A stretch of DNA of 64,000 nucleotides from Actinomycetota bacterium. GTDB taxonomy: Bacteria; Actinomycetota; Actinomycetes; Nanopelagicales; Nanopelagicaceae. The stretch lies in the NCBI GenBank assembly GCA_947372165.1, contig CANBSP010000007.1:1-64000 (forward strand). Reading direction: 5' to 3'. Position numbers and translations under genes: made by a program. This document shows positions 51,102-58,079 of this stretch, in pieces. Numbering within the stretch: position 1 is the first letter of the stretch; each line of letters starts with the position of its first letter. Below the pieces are notes generated by a model. The model saw only the letters and a list, made by a program, of their open reading frames with translations. It ran no database searches and was not told the DNA's origin.

Positions 51102-53201
51102 GCTGTTTCAGCTCACGCTGCGATCTCAGTCACGTCGTACTCGACTGACTACGCGTCAACTTCTGTCGCGCTTGGTCAGGATGCAGTACTCGTACTTCAC
51201 CAGGACTTCCTTGCTTCTGCTGTGAATGACACACAGACACTCACAGTTGCAGTTACAGGAAACGTGTACGGCACAACACCAAACACAACCTGGCCTACAG
51301 TGTTCAAGGGTTCAGACACCGCAACCGTATCAGCGGGAACATCTGCTGAAAAGGCTCGCGGATACGCAGCCGATGCTGTTTACGGTGGATTCCCTTCCGC
51401 AGACATTACAGCTGGCAGCGTAAATGTGAATAACACACAGGTCGTCACAAACAACGCTTCTACCGTTATTACGGTGAAGAACTCTGCAGTTGCAGTAGGT
51501 CGCGTTCGTGGCTTTGAAAGAATTGAATGGAAGCCAACAGCAGCGGGAACTTACTCTCTGAAGGTCACCTCTGATAGCACAGGCGATAGCCTCTGGTCAT
51601 ACACATGGACTTTCACAGTTGGATCATCAACTCTTTCTGATGCCACTGCGAAGACAACCCTTGCTGGACAGACTCCAAGTGCTACATTCTCAAAGGCCGT
51701 CAATGGCTATAACAACTGTGGCACTTACACAGGATGTCTTGTTGGGTCCACATATGCTCGCGCATTCTCTACTTTCCCAGCTGTAAACCACTCTGCTGTC
51801 GATGAGTCAGTGTATGCATCGAAGGCACTCAGCCTCAATGGAGCATCAATCCCGGCTGCGGCTATTGTCGGAGACGTAAACAGCACAGCCAGCACAGGTA
51901 ACACTTATGATGCAATGAACGGCGCTTATGTATTTGCATCCATCAGTGGGCCTGGTTGGTTAACACTCTCTGACTACGGTTCATCTACAAATGCTCAAGG
52001 TCGTTCAGTCGTGACAAAGTTGGCGTTAACTTCAAATGACTACCAGCTCCTTGTTGGATCAGATGGAATCGCAGGCGTTGCAACAGTCACGATTTCTGCT
52101 GCAAATAGCTTGACAGCAACACCTGTTGTGATCGCAACTAAGACTGTCACTTTCTATGACACACCAGGAAAGGCAAGCCTCACACGTCTTGCTTACTCAA
52201 TAAACGGTGATGCCGGTGCTGCAGCTACAGCTGCATTCACACTAGGAATCACTGACCTTTCTGGTAACAAGGTGCCTTACACTCAGGCAGTTGGTCTCGG
52301 ATTCTTCGCAAAGGTTGCATCGGATAATTCAACTATCCTTCCTGCTTCAACAACGTTGTCTTCTGCGACTGTAAGCCTTCAGCCTAAGGGTGCGTTGTAT
52401 GGAACTGCGAATGTCACAGCAACAGTGTCAAACGACACTGGTGGCGCTGCAGGTACAGCAACAGGACTTGATGCTTCTGGTTTCAAGGCCACTACATTCT
52501 CAACAACTGCGTCAGCAATCACAGTTGCAAAGAATCAGGTTGCGAAGTTGGTAATCACTACTGACTCAAACGCCTACACACCAGGACAGGCAGGAGTAAT
52601 CACCTTCTCTGCTACTGATGTAAATAATCTCCCTGTACCAGATGCTTTGAACCCAGGAGTTTCAACACTATCGACGATTGCAACTTCAGGAAGCCTTACA
52701 ACAGGATTCTCTGCAATCACTTCAATTGGTGGTTTTGGATACTCTTGCCCAACATATGTTGCAGGAACTTCAGCAACTGATTGTGGTGCAGGTCTAAGCA
52801 CTGTTAACTTCTACGCGCCAATTGCAGAAGGAAACTTCACAGTTAACTTCACACTTGGAACTGGCTTCAGCACAGCCTTAGCTGCAACTGTAGCGAGCGT
52901 AACTTCAAGCGTAGCTCCTTCAGCCGCAACCAATGCAGCTCAGGCTGCTCAGGATGCTGCTAACGAGGCAACAGATGCTGCTAACGCTGCAACTGATGCT
53001 GCTAACAACGCTATGGATTCAGCAGATGCTGCACAGCAGGCTGCAATGGATGCTGGCGACAAGGCAGATGCTGCTCTTGCTGCAGTAACAGACTTGGCTT
53101 CAAAGGTCTCTGAGATCGCAGCTGCGGTCACAGCCCTTTCAAGCGTTGTCGCAAAGATCGCTGCAGCAGTTGCAAAGATCTCCAAGAAGGTAAAGGCTTA
53201 A
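51030..53201 (+). CDS. S-layer-like surface protein A
   Basis: 723 aa. Signal peptide MSTKTSFKRIAAVAAVALTL with cleavage near SAHA; long Thr/Ser/Ala-rich beta-type central region; one Cys pair each near 51718-51736 and 52746-52787; and a C-terminal helical region rich in Ala/Asp/Asn (DAANEATDAANAATDAANNA) with a basic end ISKKVKA. Such composition fits an S-layer or abundant surface protein; no standard SLH domain is seen. The GAAAGG at 51017 supports ATG 51030, although the frame stays open upstream through the leader to 50910. Inverted paralogue of gene B; the recombinase gene follows. Confidence 0.75.
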   Translation: MSTKTSFKRIAAVAAVALTLGGFSAVSAHAAISVTSYSTDYASTSVALGQDAVLVLHQDFLASAVNDTQTLTVAVTGNVYGTTPNTTWPTVFKGSDTATVSAGTSAEKARGYAADAVYGGFPSADITAGSVNVNNTQVVTNNASTVITVKNSAVAVGRVRGFERIEWKPTAAGTYSLKVTSDSTGDSLWSYTWTFTVGSSTLSDATAKTTLAGQTPSATFSKAVNGYNNCGTYTGCLVGSTYARAFSTFPAVNHSAVDESVYASKALSLNGASIPAAAIVGDVNSTASTGNTYDAMNGAYVFASISGPGWLTLSDYGSSTNAQGRSVVTKLALTSNDYQLLVGSDGIAGVATVTISAANSLTATPVVIATKTVTFYDTPGKASLTRLAYSINGDAGAAATAAFTLGITDLSGNKVPYTQAVGLGFFAKVASDNSTILPASTTLSSATVSLQPKGALYGTANVTATVSNDTGGAAGTATGLDASGFKATTFSTTASAITVAKNQVAKLVITTDSNAYTPGQAGVITFSATDVNNLPVPDALNPGVSTLSTIATSGSLTTGFSAITSIGGFGYSCPTYVAGTSATDCGAGLSTVNFYAPIAEGNFTVNFTLGTGFSTALAATVASVTSSVAPSAATNAAQAAQDAANEATDAANAATDAANNAMDSADAAQQAAMDAGDKADAALAAVTDLASKVSEIAAAVTALSSVVAKIAAAVAKISKKVKA
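52935..53074 (+). repeat. Inverted repeat, 3' block, copy A
   Basis: 140 bp encoding the Ala-rich C-terminal helix, with 3 mismatches to the reverse complement of 54389-54528. Lower similarity continues to about 20 bp beyond the stop codon (AATTCGCAAGAATTAGCTAA). Confidence 0.9.
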
Positions 53202-53232
53202 TTCGCAAGAATTAGCTAACTGCTAAAAAGGA

Positions 53233-53264
53233 CTGGCCCCCTGTCGGTAAGGACAGGGGGCCAG
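53233..53264 (+). terminator. Terminator after S-layer gene A
   Basis: 13-bp stem CTGGCCCCCTGTC / GACAGGGGGCCAG with a 6-nt loop, followed by CTTCTTTATT. Confidence 0.85.
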
Positions 53265-53320
53265 CTTCTTTATTCTAGTTGACTAGTCATCACCTTTTTA
53301 CTGTGAGGCGAATGAGAAGA

Positions 53321-53333
53321 AACACCTACTCAT
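53321..53333. other. Third copy of the dyad half-site, upstream of the recombinase
   Basis: AACACCTACTCAT matches the left arms of the dyads at 50941 and 56135 at 12 of 13 positions. The opposite arm is absent. It lies ~100 bp upstream of the recombinase gene, in a 230-bp region without coding potential that also contains the palindrome TGACTAGTCA (53280). A possible accessory binding site or autoregulatory site. Confidence 0.4.
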
Positions 53334-53431
53334 AGATTTTCATGACTTCACCTGTCCATTCATGTTAATGAACAAAATTAGATTTCTTGAGAAAATTGAT
53401 CCACTTCTTTCTTACCAAGGGAGTTTTACAG

Positions 53432-54181
53432 ATGGTTTTAGATGCTTTTGCGACGTCCCTATGGCCTCATCTCCCGGTGACCCATAAAACTCGTCGTAAC
53501 TACTCGGGCGCTTATAGGAGGCACCTTCATTCACCTCTTGGCAGGAAGCCCCTGGAAGAGATCACAAAGTTTGATCTCATTGAGGCGATGCAGGCTCTCT
53601 CTCCACAGACCAAGTATCAAACTCTTATGGTGGCTCGCGTGCTATTCCGTGAAGCGCTGAACCGCGAACTCGTAGAGGACTCTCCGGCTGCACGAATTAA
53701 GGCCCCAAAGATCACCGTGGACCCATCAAAGTTCCTCATCTGGGAAGACCTAAGGGAGATCGACTTCGGATCTCAGACCACTCGTATTCGCTTTCTAGCC
53801 CTTCATGGCCTTCGTTATGGAGAGGCTGCGGCACTGACAGAAGAAGATATCTACGATGGCCGTGTCCACATCACCAAATCAATTCATGGAAAAACAAAAT
53901 CTGCGGCAGGTGTTCGAACGGTCCCACTTATGAGTGAATTCAAGCCCTTTGTGAAGTATCAGAACACGATTGCAGCACGTCTCAAGCCATATGGAGTCAC
54001 TGTCCACTCACTGCGTAAGACCTACGCATACATGCTCAAGAGCGCGGATGTGCACGTCACTACAGCCTCAAAACTCATGGGGCATAGCAACCCATTGATC
54101 ACCATGAAGATCTACACAGCGGTGCTTGATAACGAGATTGAAAAGTCAGGTACGGCTCTCAATAACTACATGGCTGGCTAA
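53432..54181 (+). CDS. Tyrosine recombinase/integrase between the S-layer genes
   Basis: 249-aa site-specific recombinase with all catalytic residues: Arg128 in LHGLRYGEAAAL, Lys at 154-156 (HGKTKSAAG), His192-x-x-Arg195 (HSLRKTYA), His218 (MGHSN) and nucleophile Tyr228 (MKIYTAVL). The N-terminal SAM-like core-binding domain (NYSGAYRRHLHSPLG) is present. ATG 53432 is chosen because AAGGGAG lies 8 nt upstream; an in-frame ATG at 53387 has none. No excisionase, phage or transposon genes accompany it. Its place between inverted paralogues suggests it inverts them. Confidence 0.88.
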   Translation: MVLDAFATSLWPHLPVTHKTRRNYSGAYRRHLHSPLGRKPLEEITKFDLIEAMQALSPQTKYQTLMVARVLFREALNRELVEDSPAARIKAPKITVDPSKFLIWEDLREIDFGSQTTRIRFLALHGLRYGEAAALTEEDIYDGRVHITKSIHGKTKSAAGVRTVPLMSEFKPFVKYQNTIAARLKPYGVTVHSLRKTYAYMLKSADVHVTTASKLMGHSNPLITMKIYTAVLDNEIEKSGTALNNYMAG

Positions 54182-54198
54182 ATACTTTATGAAAAGCC

Positions 54199-54230
54199 AG
54201 AAGGCCGGCCCCCTAAGGGACCGGCCTTCT
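54199..54230. terminator. Bidirectional terminator between recombinase and S-layer gene B
   Basis: 10-bp stem AGAAGGCCGG / CCGGCCTTCT around a 12-nt loop, placed between two convergent stop codons. Confidence 0.8.
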
Positions 54231-54261
54231 GTACTACCAGGGTTTAGCTAATTCTTTCGAA

Positions 54262-56076
54262 TTATGCCTTTACCTTTGCAGAGATCTTTGCAACTGCTGC
54301 AGCGATCTTTGCGACTACAGCTGAAAGGCTAGTGATCTGTGTTGCGATCTCTGAGACCTTTGTAGCCAAGTCAGTGACAGCTGCGAGTGCAGCATCTGCC
54401 TTGTCGCCAGCATCCATTGCAGCCTGCTGTGCAGCATCTGCTGAATCCATGGCGTTGTTAGCAGCATCAGTTGCAGCGTTAGCAGCATCTGTTGCCTCGT
54501 TAGCAGCATCTTGTGCAGCCTGAGCTGCGTCAAGTGAAGCGTTAGCTACAGCAACAGGTGTTGCTGTGATTGCTGCAGCGGTTCCGCCGGCAACAACTGC
54601 GTCAACAGCTGCTCCCTGAGTTGCGCTAAACACTACTGAACCTGAGATAGGAGCATAAGCAGTGAAAGTTGCAACACCCTTAACGAGTGTTACAGCAGCT
54701 GAAGCTGTGTATGTTGGGCTGTTAACCAAAACATCGCTGGTGATACCAGTTGATGAGAAGAGGTTGCGAGCACCATCAGCAACTGGACGGCCATTAGCAT
54801 CTGTTGCAGTAACAGTAAGAGTGATCTTCTGTCCTGGAGCATATGTTGATGAGTCAGTTGTGATTGTGACTGTCTTTGCTGTTGTCAAAGTAACTTCTAC
54901 TGGAACAACCAAAGTAACAGTTGCTGCTGTAGTTGAGTTAGTCAATGTGATGTTTGCTGTTCCAGCTGTAACGCCAGTAACAGTGATAACACCAGAAGTA
55001 TCAGTTGCTGTAACAGTTGCAACTGCTGTGTTTGAGCTTACTGCGTTAACAGTTCCCAATGTAGCAGCGTTTCCGTTTGCATCTAGACCTGTCACTGTAA
55101 GAGTAGAAGTTCCACCCTTAGCAATGTAGTTAGCAAATGTTGAAGCCTGTGTAGCAGCAAGTGCGTACTTAGCCAAAGAACCTGTGAAGGTAACTGTCTT
55201 TGTTGAAACAACTGCGCCACCGATAGACACGGTAACTGTTGCTGTTCCTGAGCGACCGTCAGACCAGATTGTGAATGACTGAAGGCTTGCAGCAGTAGCT
55301 GTTGCTGATGGGCCACGGTTTGAACCTGTGTTTGAGTAAACATCCACAAGGCCTGCACCTGAAACTGCGACAGTTACAGCTGCTGGAGTTACCATCGCAG
55401 TTGTGGTGTCTGTTGTTGAGTATTGGCGGACGTCAATGCGGGCTGAAGCTGCGCCTGCACCAACAGATGCTCCTGCTGCTGCAGTGATTGCCGCATCAGC
55501 TGTGATTTCAGATGAACCAGCAGCGCCGATGAAGGCTGTTGCGTGGTCTAGCTTCTGGGCTGAAGCAGTAACCGTCCATGTTGCCTTCTGGGTGCTATCA
55601 ATTGTTGAGAAAACAACAATTGTGTATGAACCAGCGACATCAGGTGTGAACTTGAGGTTGTAGTAGTAGTTCACGCGTGTTGGTGAGCTTGGAGCTGTCA
55701 CACCGAGTGTAGCAAGGTCATAATAACCGAGGCTAGATGGGTAGGTTTCAGCGAAAGTTGCACCGGTTGTGTTGGTGTATGTGGTGCCAGTGTAGGCAGT
55801 AGCAATGGTTGCATTGTATGTAAGTGCTGATGTTGATGGCACTGCAGCAATAAATGCTGCTGCTGCGAGATCTGCACCATTTGTTGTTCCAACACCAGAG
55901 AGGTGTACAACAGCTGTGACAGGCACGCCAACTGAAGCAGTAGTTGGTGCGCTTACTAGCTCAACTGTAGGCAATTGGCCTGGAGCAGCATTCGCTGAAA
56001 CTGATGAGAACCCACCAAGGGTGAGTGCTACAGCAGCTACAGCGGCGATGCGCTTAAAGCTTGTCTTTGTAGACAT
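54262..56076 (-). CDS. S-layer-like surface protein B
   Basis: 604 aa, paralogue of protein A on the opposite strand. The signal peptide differs only after LGGFS (SVSANA instead of AVSAHA), and the C-terminal Ala/Asp helix is nearly identical. The central region is different in sequence and shorter, with Big/Ig-like beta repeats (TITTDSSTYAPGQKITLTVTATDANG) and no cysteines. GAAAGG precedes ATG 56076. The frame is open upstream as far as 56256, the base next to the sigma factor's stop codon, so a longer coupled product cannot be excluded. Confidence 0.75.
   Translation of the reverse strand: MSTKTSFKRIAAVAAVALTLGGFSSVSANAAPGQLPTVELVSAPTTASVGVPVTAVVHLSGVGTTNGADLAAAAFIAAVPSTSALTYNATIATAYTGTTYTNTTGATFAETYPSSLGYYDLATLGVTAPSSPTRVNYYYNLKFTPDVAGSYTIVVFSTIDSTQKATWTVTASAQKLDHATAFIGAAGSSEITADAAITAAAGASVGAGAASARIDVRQYSTTDTTTAMVTPAAVTVAVSGAGLVDVYSNTGSNRGPSATATAASLQSFTIWSDGRSGTATVTVSIGGAVVSTKTVTFTGSLAKYALAATQASTFANYIAKGGTSTLTVTGLDANGNAATLGTVNAVSSNTAVATVTATDTSGVITVTGVTAGTANITLTNSTTAATVTLVVPVEVTLTTAKTVTITTDSSTYAPGQKITLTVTATDANGRPVADGARNLFSSTGITSDVLVNSPTYTASAAVTLVKGVATFTAYAPISGSVVFSATQGAAVDAVVAGGTAAAITATPVAVANASLDAAQAAQDAANEATDAANAATDAANNAMDSADAAQQAAMDAGDKADAALAAVTDLATKVSEIATQITSLSAVVAKIAAAVAKISAKVKA
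54389..54528 (-). repeat. Inverted repeat, 3' block, copy B
   Basis: Partner of 52935-53074; encodes the Ala-rich helix of protein B. Confidence 0.9.
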
Positions 56077-56157
56077 TATTTTCCTTTCAGAAAAAGTCGA
56101 TTTGAAGAATTTCTTCATCTCGGCTTGGCCCTTTAACACCGACTCATAAGTCATGAG
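56005..56157 (-). repeat. Inverted repeat, 5' block, copy B
   Basis: Partner of 50949-51101 with one mismatch in 153 bp; carries leader, ribosome-binding site and signal-peptide codons of gene B. Confidence 0.93.
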
Positions 56158-56165
56158 ACGGTCTT
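56135..56165. other. Dyad, candidate recombinase crossover site B
   Basis: On the + strand the arms are AACACCGACTCA and TGAGACGGTCTT around the spacer TAAGTCA, which is the reverse complement of the spacer at site A. Opposite spacer orientation predicts inversion, not deletion. The outer arm differs from the perfect complement at two positions. Confidence 0.55.
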
Positions 56166-56176
56166 TTTGGACCACG

Positions 56177-56203
56177 AGATGTGACGCACGTGCTGACACA
56201 TCT
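56177..56203. promoter_or_regulatory. Nested palindrome upstream of S-layer gene B
   Basis: Arms AGATGTG / CACATCT enclose an inner palindrome GCACGTGC. Found only on the gene B side, just outside the inverted repeat; candidate operator. Confidence 0.4.
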
Positions 56204-56208
56204 CTATT

Positions 56209-56234
56209 CCCTCGCAATATCCGGATTGCGCGGG
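56209..56234 (-). terminator. Hairpin after the sigma factor gene
   Basis: Ten-base arms CCCGCGCAAT / ATTGCGAGGG (one mismatch) with a 6-nt loop on the reverse strand, 23 bp after the sigma factor stop; no T tract. May attenuate read-through into gene B. Confidence 0.4.
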
Positions 56235-56256
56235 AAACCTGTTGTTGGATCGACAT

Positions 56257-57657
56257 TTACTTCGATCCCTTGGTTGCGACCTGAATAGCCTGGGCCAAGA
56301 TTTGTGTCTTGCCAGGGTTCAGAATCAAGCGGGTGGTGATAGAAGTCGGGGCAGAAGTCACGTCCACGCCTCGGCTTACGGGGATAATTATACCCGCCTC
56401 AGATAGCGAATCGATGTACATCACGCTTGTTACGAGGTAGTTACCCTCGGGTAGACGTGTGATCTTCGTGCTCGTACCTGAAACTTTGAGTGGTACCCAC
56501 GCCCCGTTAACGGAGACTGATGGGCTAGCCGTATATGTGGTGCCATCGCCTGTGACAGCGACCTTCTGGCTGAGCAGCACTGCAACAGCAGCGGCGTCAT
56601 AGGTCATCGCTGGGGCGCTCAAGAGTGTGCCCTCATCGGTCAAAAGTGGAGCCGGAGTTCCGACGATGATCTTTCCGGCGTGACCCTGAAGATCAGTGGC
56701 GGTGAAGCCAGTTGGGAGGCCATTTGAATCGAGGCCATAGAAAGCTAGTGGTGCGAGCTTGGCATCAACTTGCTTGACCAAGGCATCGGACTTGTTCTGC
56801 TCGGCTGTGGCGGTGGCAGACGGTGATGAGGCCGTTGCTGAGGCAGAGGCTGAAGCGGTTGGTGCAGCTGCTGGAAGCTCTTGTGAAGCAGATGGAGTGG
56901 CTGTGCCGACGTTGGTGACGGCGCTCTTGTTGCCAAATGAGCCAAAGCCAACGAATGCTGCCAAAAGGAGAACAAGCGAAAGGGCGACCTTGGAAGATTT
57001 CTTCGCAAGCTCGGCTGCCTTCTTATAAGAGGTAGAGAGAGCATCGAGTGCGGTAGCACCGGTCTCTTCATCGACAACCCACTCAGTCAAGACGCGGACA
57101 AATGAGGCGCGGGCGCGCTGGACAACGTGGCGAACATTCGCTGGGGTTGTTCCGAGCTCGGCGGCGATCTCTTCGGTGGTGCGGCCTTCCATCTCCCACA
57201 TGACGAGCGCAGTGCGCTGATCTGCAGAGAGACGAGAGAGTGCCTCGCGGATGATGCTGGCATCTTCTGCGGCGGCAATGGAGTCATCAAAGGCGATGTG
57301 GTTCTCGGCTGCGATCTCGTTGATGCGCTCGACAGAGGTCTCGGAATCGATCGCTACCAAGTTAGGGCGTGAGCCGGTGGCGCGGATCTGGTTGAGGCAA
57401 AGGTTATTGACGGTGGTACGGAGGTAAGCGAGCGCACGATCACGGCTATCGAGCTCTGGGGCAGCCATGATGAACTTAAGGAAGGCTTCCTGGACGATTT
57501 CGACGGCATCTGACTCTGAACGCAAGATGCGGCGAGCCTGAGATGTGAGTGATGAGCGTTGTTCGGCGTAGAGCGCGGAGAGATCGGCAATAGACCACTC
57601 TGAAACAGGAGTTGGTGTTGCCCCCTGTGCAGGTGTCTGCTTCTTACGAAGTGCCAC
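56257..57657 (-). CDS. ECF sigma factor fused to a transmembrane and extracytoplasmic domain
   Basis: 466 aa. Residues ~25-93 are sigma region 2 (SESDAVEIVQEAFLKFIMAAP) and ~135-190 region 4 with helix-turn-helix (EGRTTEEIAAELGTTPANVRHVVQRARA). A single membrane helix at ~223-241 (VALSLVLLLAAFVGFGSFG) leads to a Ser/Ala/Pro-rich stalk (~250-286) and a ~180-aa C-terminal domain outside the cell. Ordinary ECF factors are ~200 aa. It may sense envelope state and be released by proteolysis (inference). It lies directly upstream of S-layer gene B on the same strand. Confidence 0.8.
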   Translation of the reverse strand: MALRKKQTPAQGATPTPVSEWSIADLSALYAEQRSSLTSQARRILRSESDAVEIVQEAFLKFIMAAPELDSRDRALAYLRTTVNNLCLNQIRATGSRPNLVAIDSETSVERINEIAAENHIAFDDSIAAAEDASIIREALSRLSADQRTALVMWEMEGRTTEEIAAELGTTPANVRHVVQRARASFVRVLTEWVVDEETGATALDALSTSYKKAAELAKKSSKVALSLVLLLAAFVGFGSFGNKSAVTNVGTATPSASQELPAAAPTASASASATASSPSATATAEQNKSDALVKQVDAKLAPLAFYGLDSNGLPTGFTATDLQGHAGKIIVGTPAPLLTDEGTLLSAPAMTYDAAAVAVLLSQKVAVTGDGTTYTASPSVSVNGAWVPLKVSGTSTKITRLPEGNYLVTSVMYIDSLSEAGIIIPVSRGVDVTSAPTSITTRLILNPGKTQILAQAIQVATKGSK

Positions 57658-57852
57658 GATGATCTCCGCCTTATTACTCGAGTAGTGCTGGGTACCTGGG
57701 TCTTGCAGATGGATACGTCTATCCCTCTACTAGTAAAGACACGGAAGTTGCCCAAATGTTGTCCTCGGAATGGCAAAAAGTGGCAGATTTTCGAAAATTC
57801 TTTCCAGATCCCCTCAAATCTGGGCGAAATGTCCGATATCCACCACTTTTAC

Positions 57853-57888
57853 TTGCTTGCCTTGCTTGCCTTGCTTGCCTTGCTTGCC
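57853..57888. repeat. Tandem repeat (TTGCTTGCC)x4
   Basis: Four perfect 9-bp units; further ACTTGCTTAT variants follow at 57890 and 57911. Confidence 0.9.
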
Positions 57889-58018
57889 CACTTGCTTATT
57901 TATCCAGGTACTTGCTTATCCAGGGTCCCAACGCAGGGATGGCTTATTTATAGAGGTCGAGCCTTAAGGGAGGCTGAGAGCAGGTCGTGAATCAGGTGGA
58001 ACTTTTGGCTGGCTCAGA

Positions 58019-58060
58019 CCTGGGTTCGTCCTGGGTTCGTCCTGGGTTCGTCCTGGGTTG
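58019..58060. repeat. Tandem repeat (CCTGGGTTCGT)x3.8
   Basis: Three perfect 11-bp units and a 9-nt partial fourth. The 11-bp period is close to one DNA turn, so copies lie on the same face of the helix. Confidence 0.9.
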
Positions 58061-58079
58061 GCTCTTGCTTAATTCTTGC

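Larger units (their letters stand above)
57658..58079. other. 422-bp intergenic region with two short tandem repeats
   Basis: No convincing gene. It should hold the promoter of the sigma factor gene and the 3' end of galT transcription, and it contains the repeats at 57853 and 58019. Confidence 0.7.

Noticed and set aside
53432-54181. Prophage or integrative element, suggested by the integrase
   Set aside because: No phage, conjugation or transposase genes are nearby, no tRNA attachment site is seen, and the gene is enclosed by the two S-layer paralogues.
57853-58060. Short repeats resembling a CRISPR array
   Set aside because: Units of 9 and 11 bp are contiguous with no unique spacers, and no cas genes are present.
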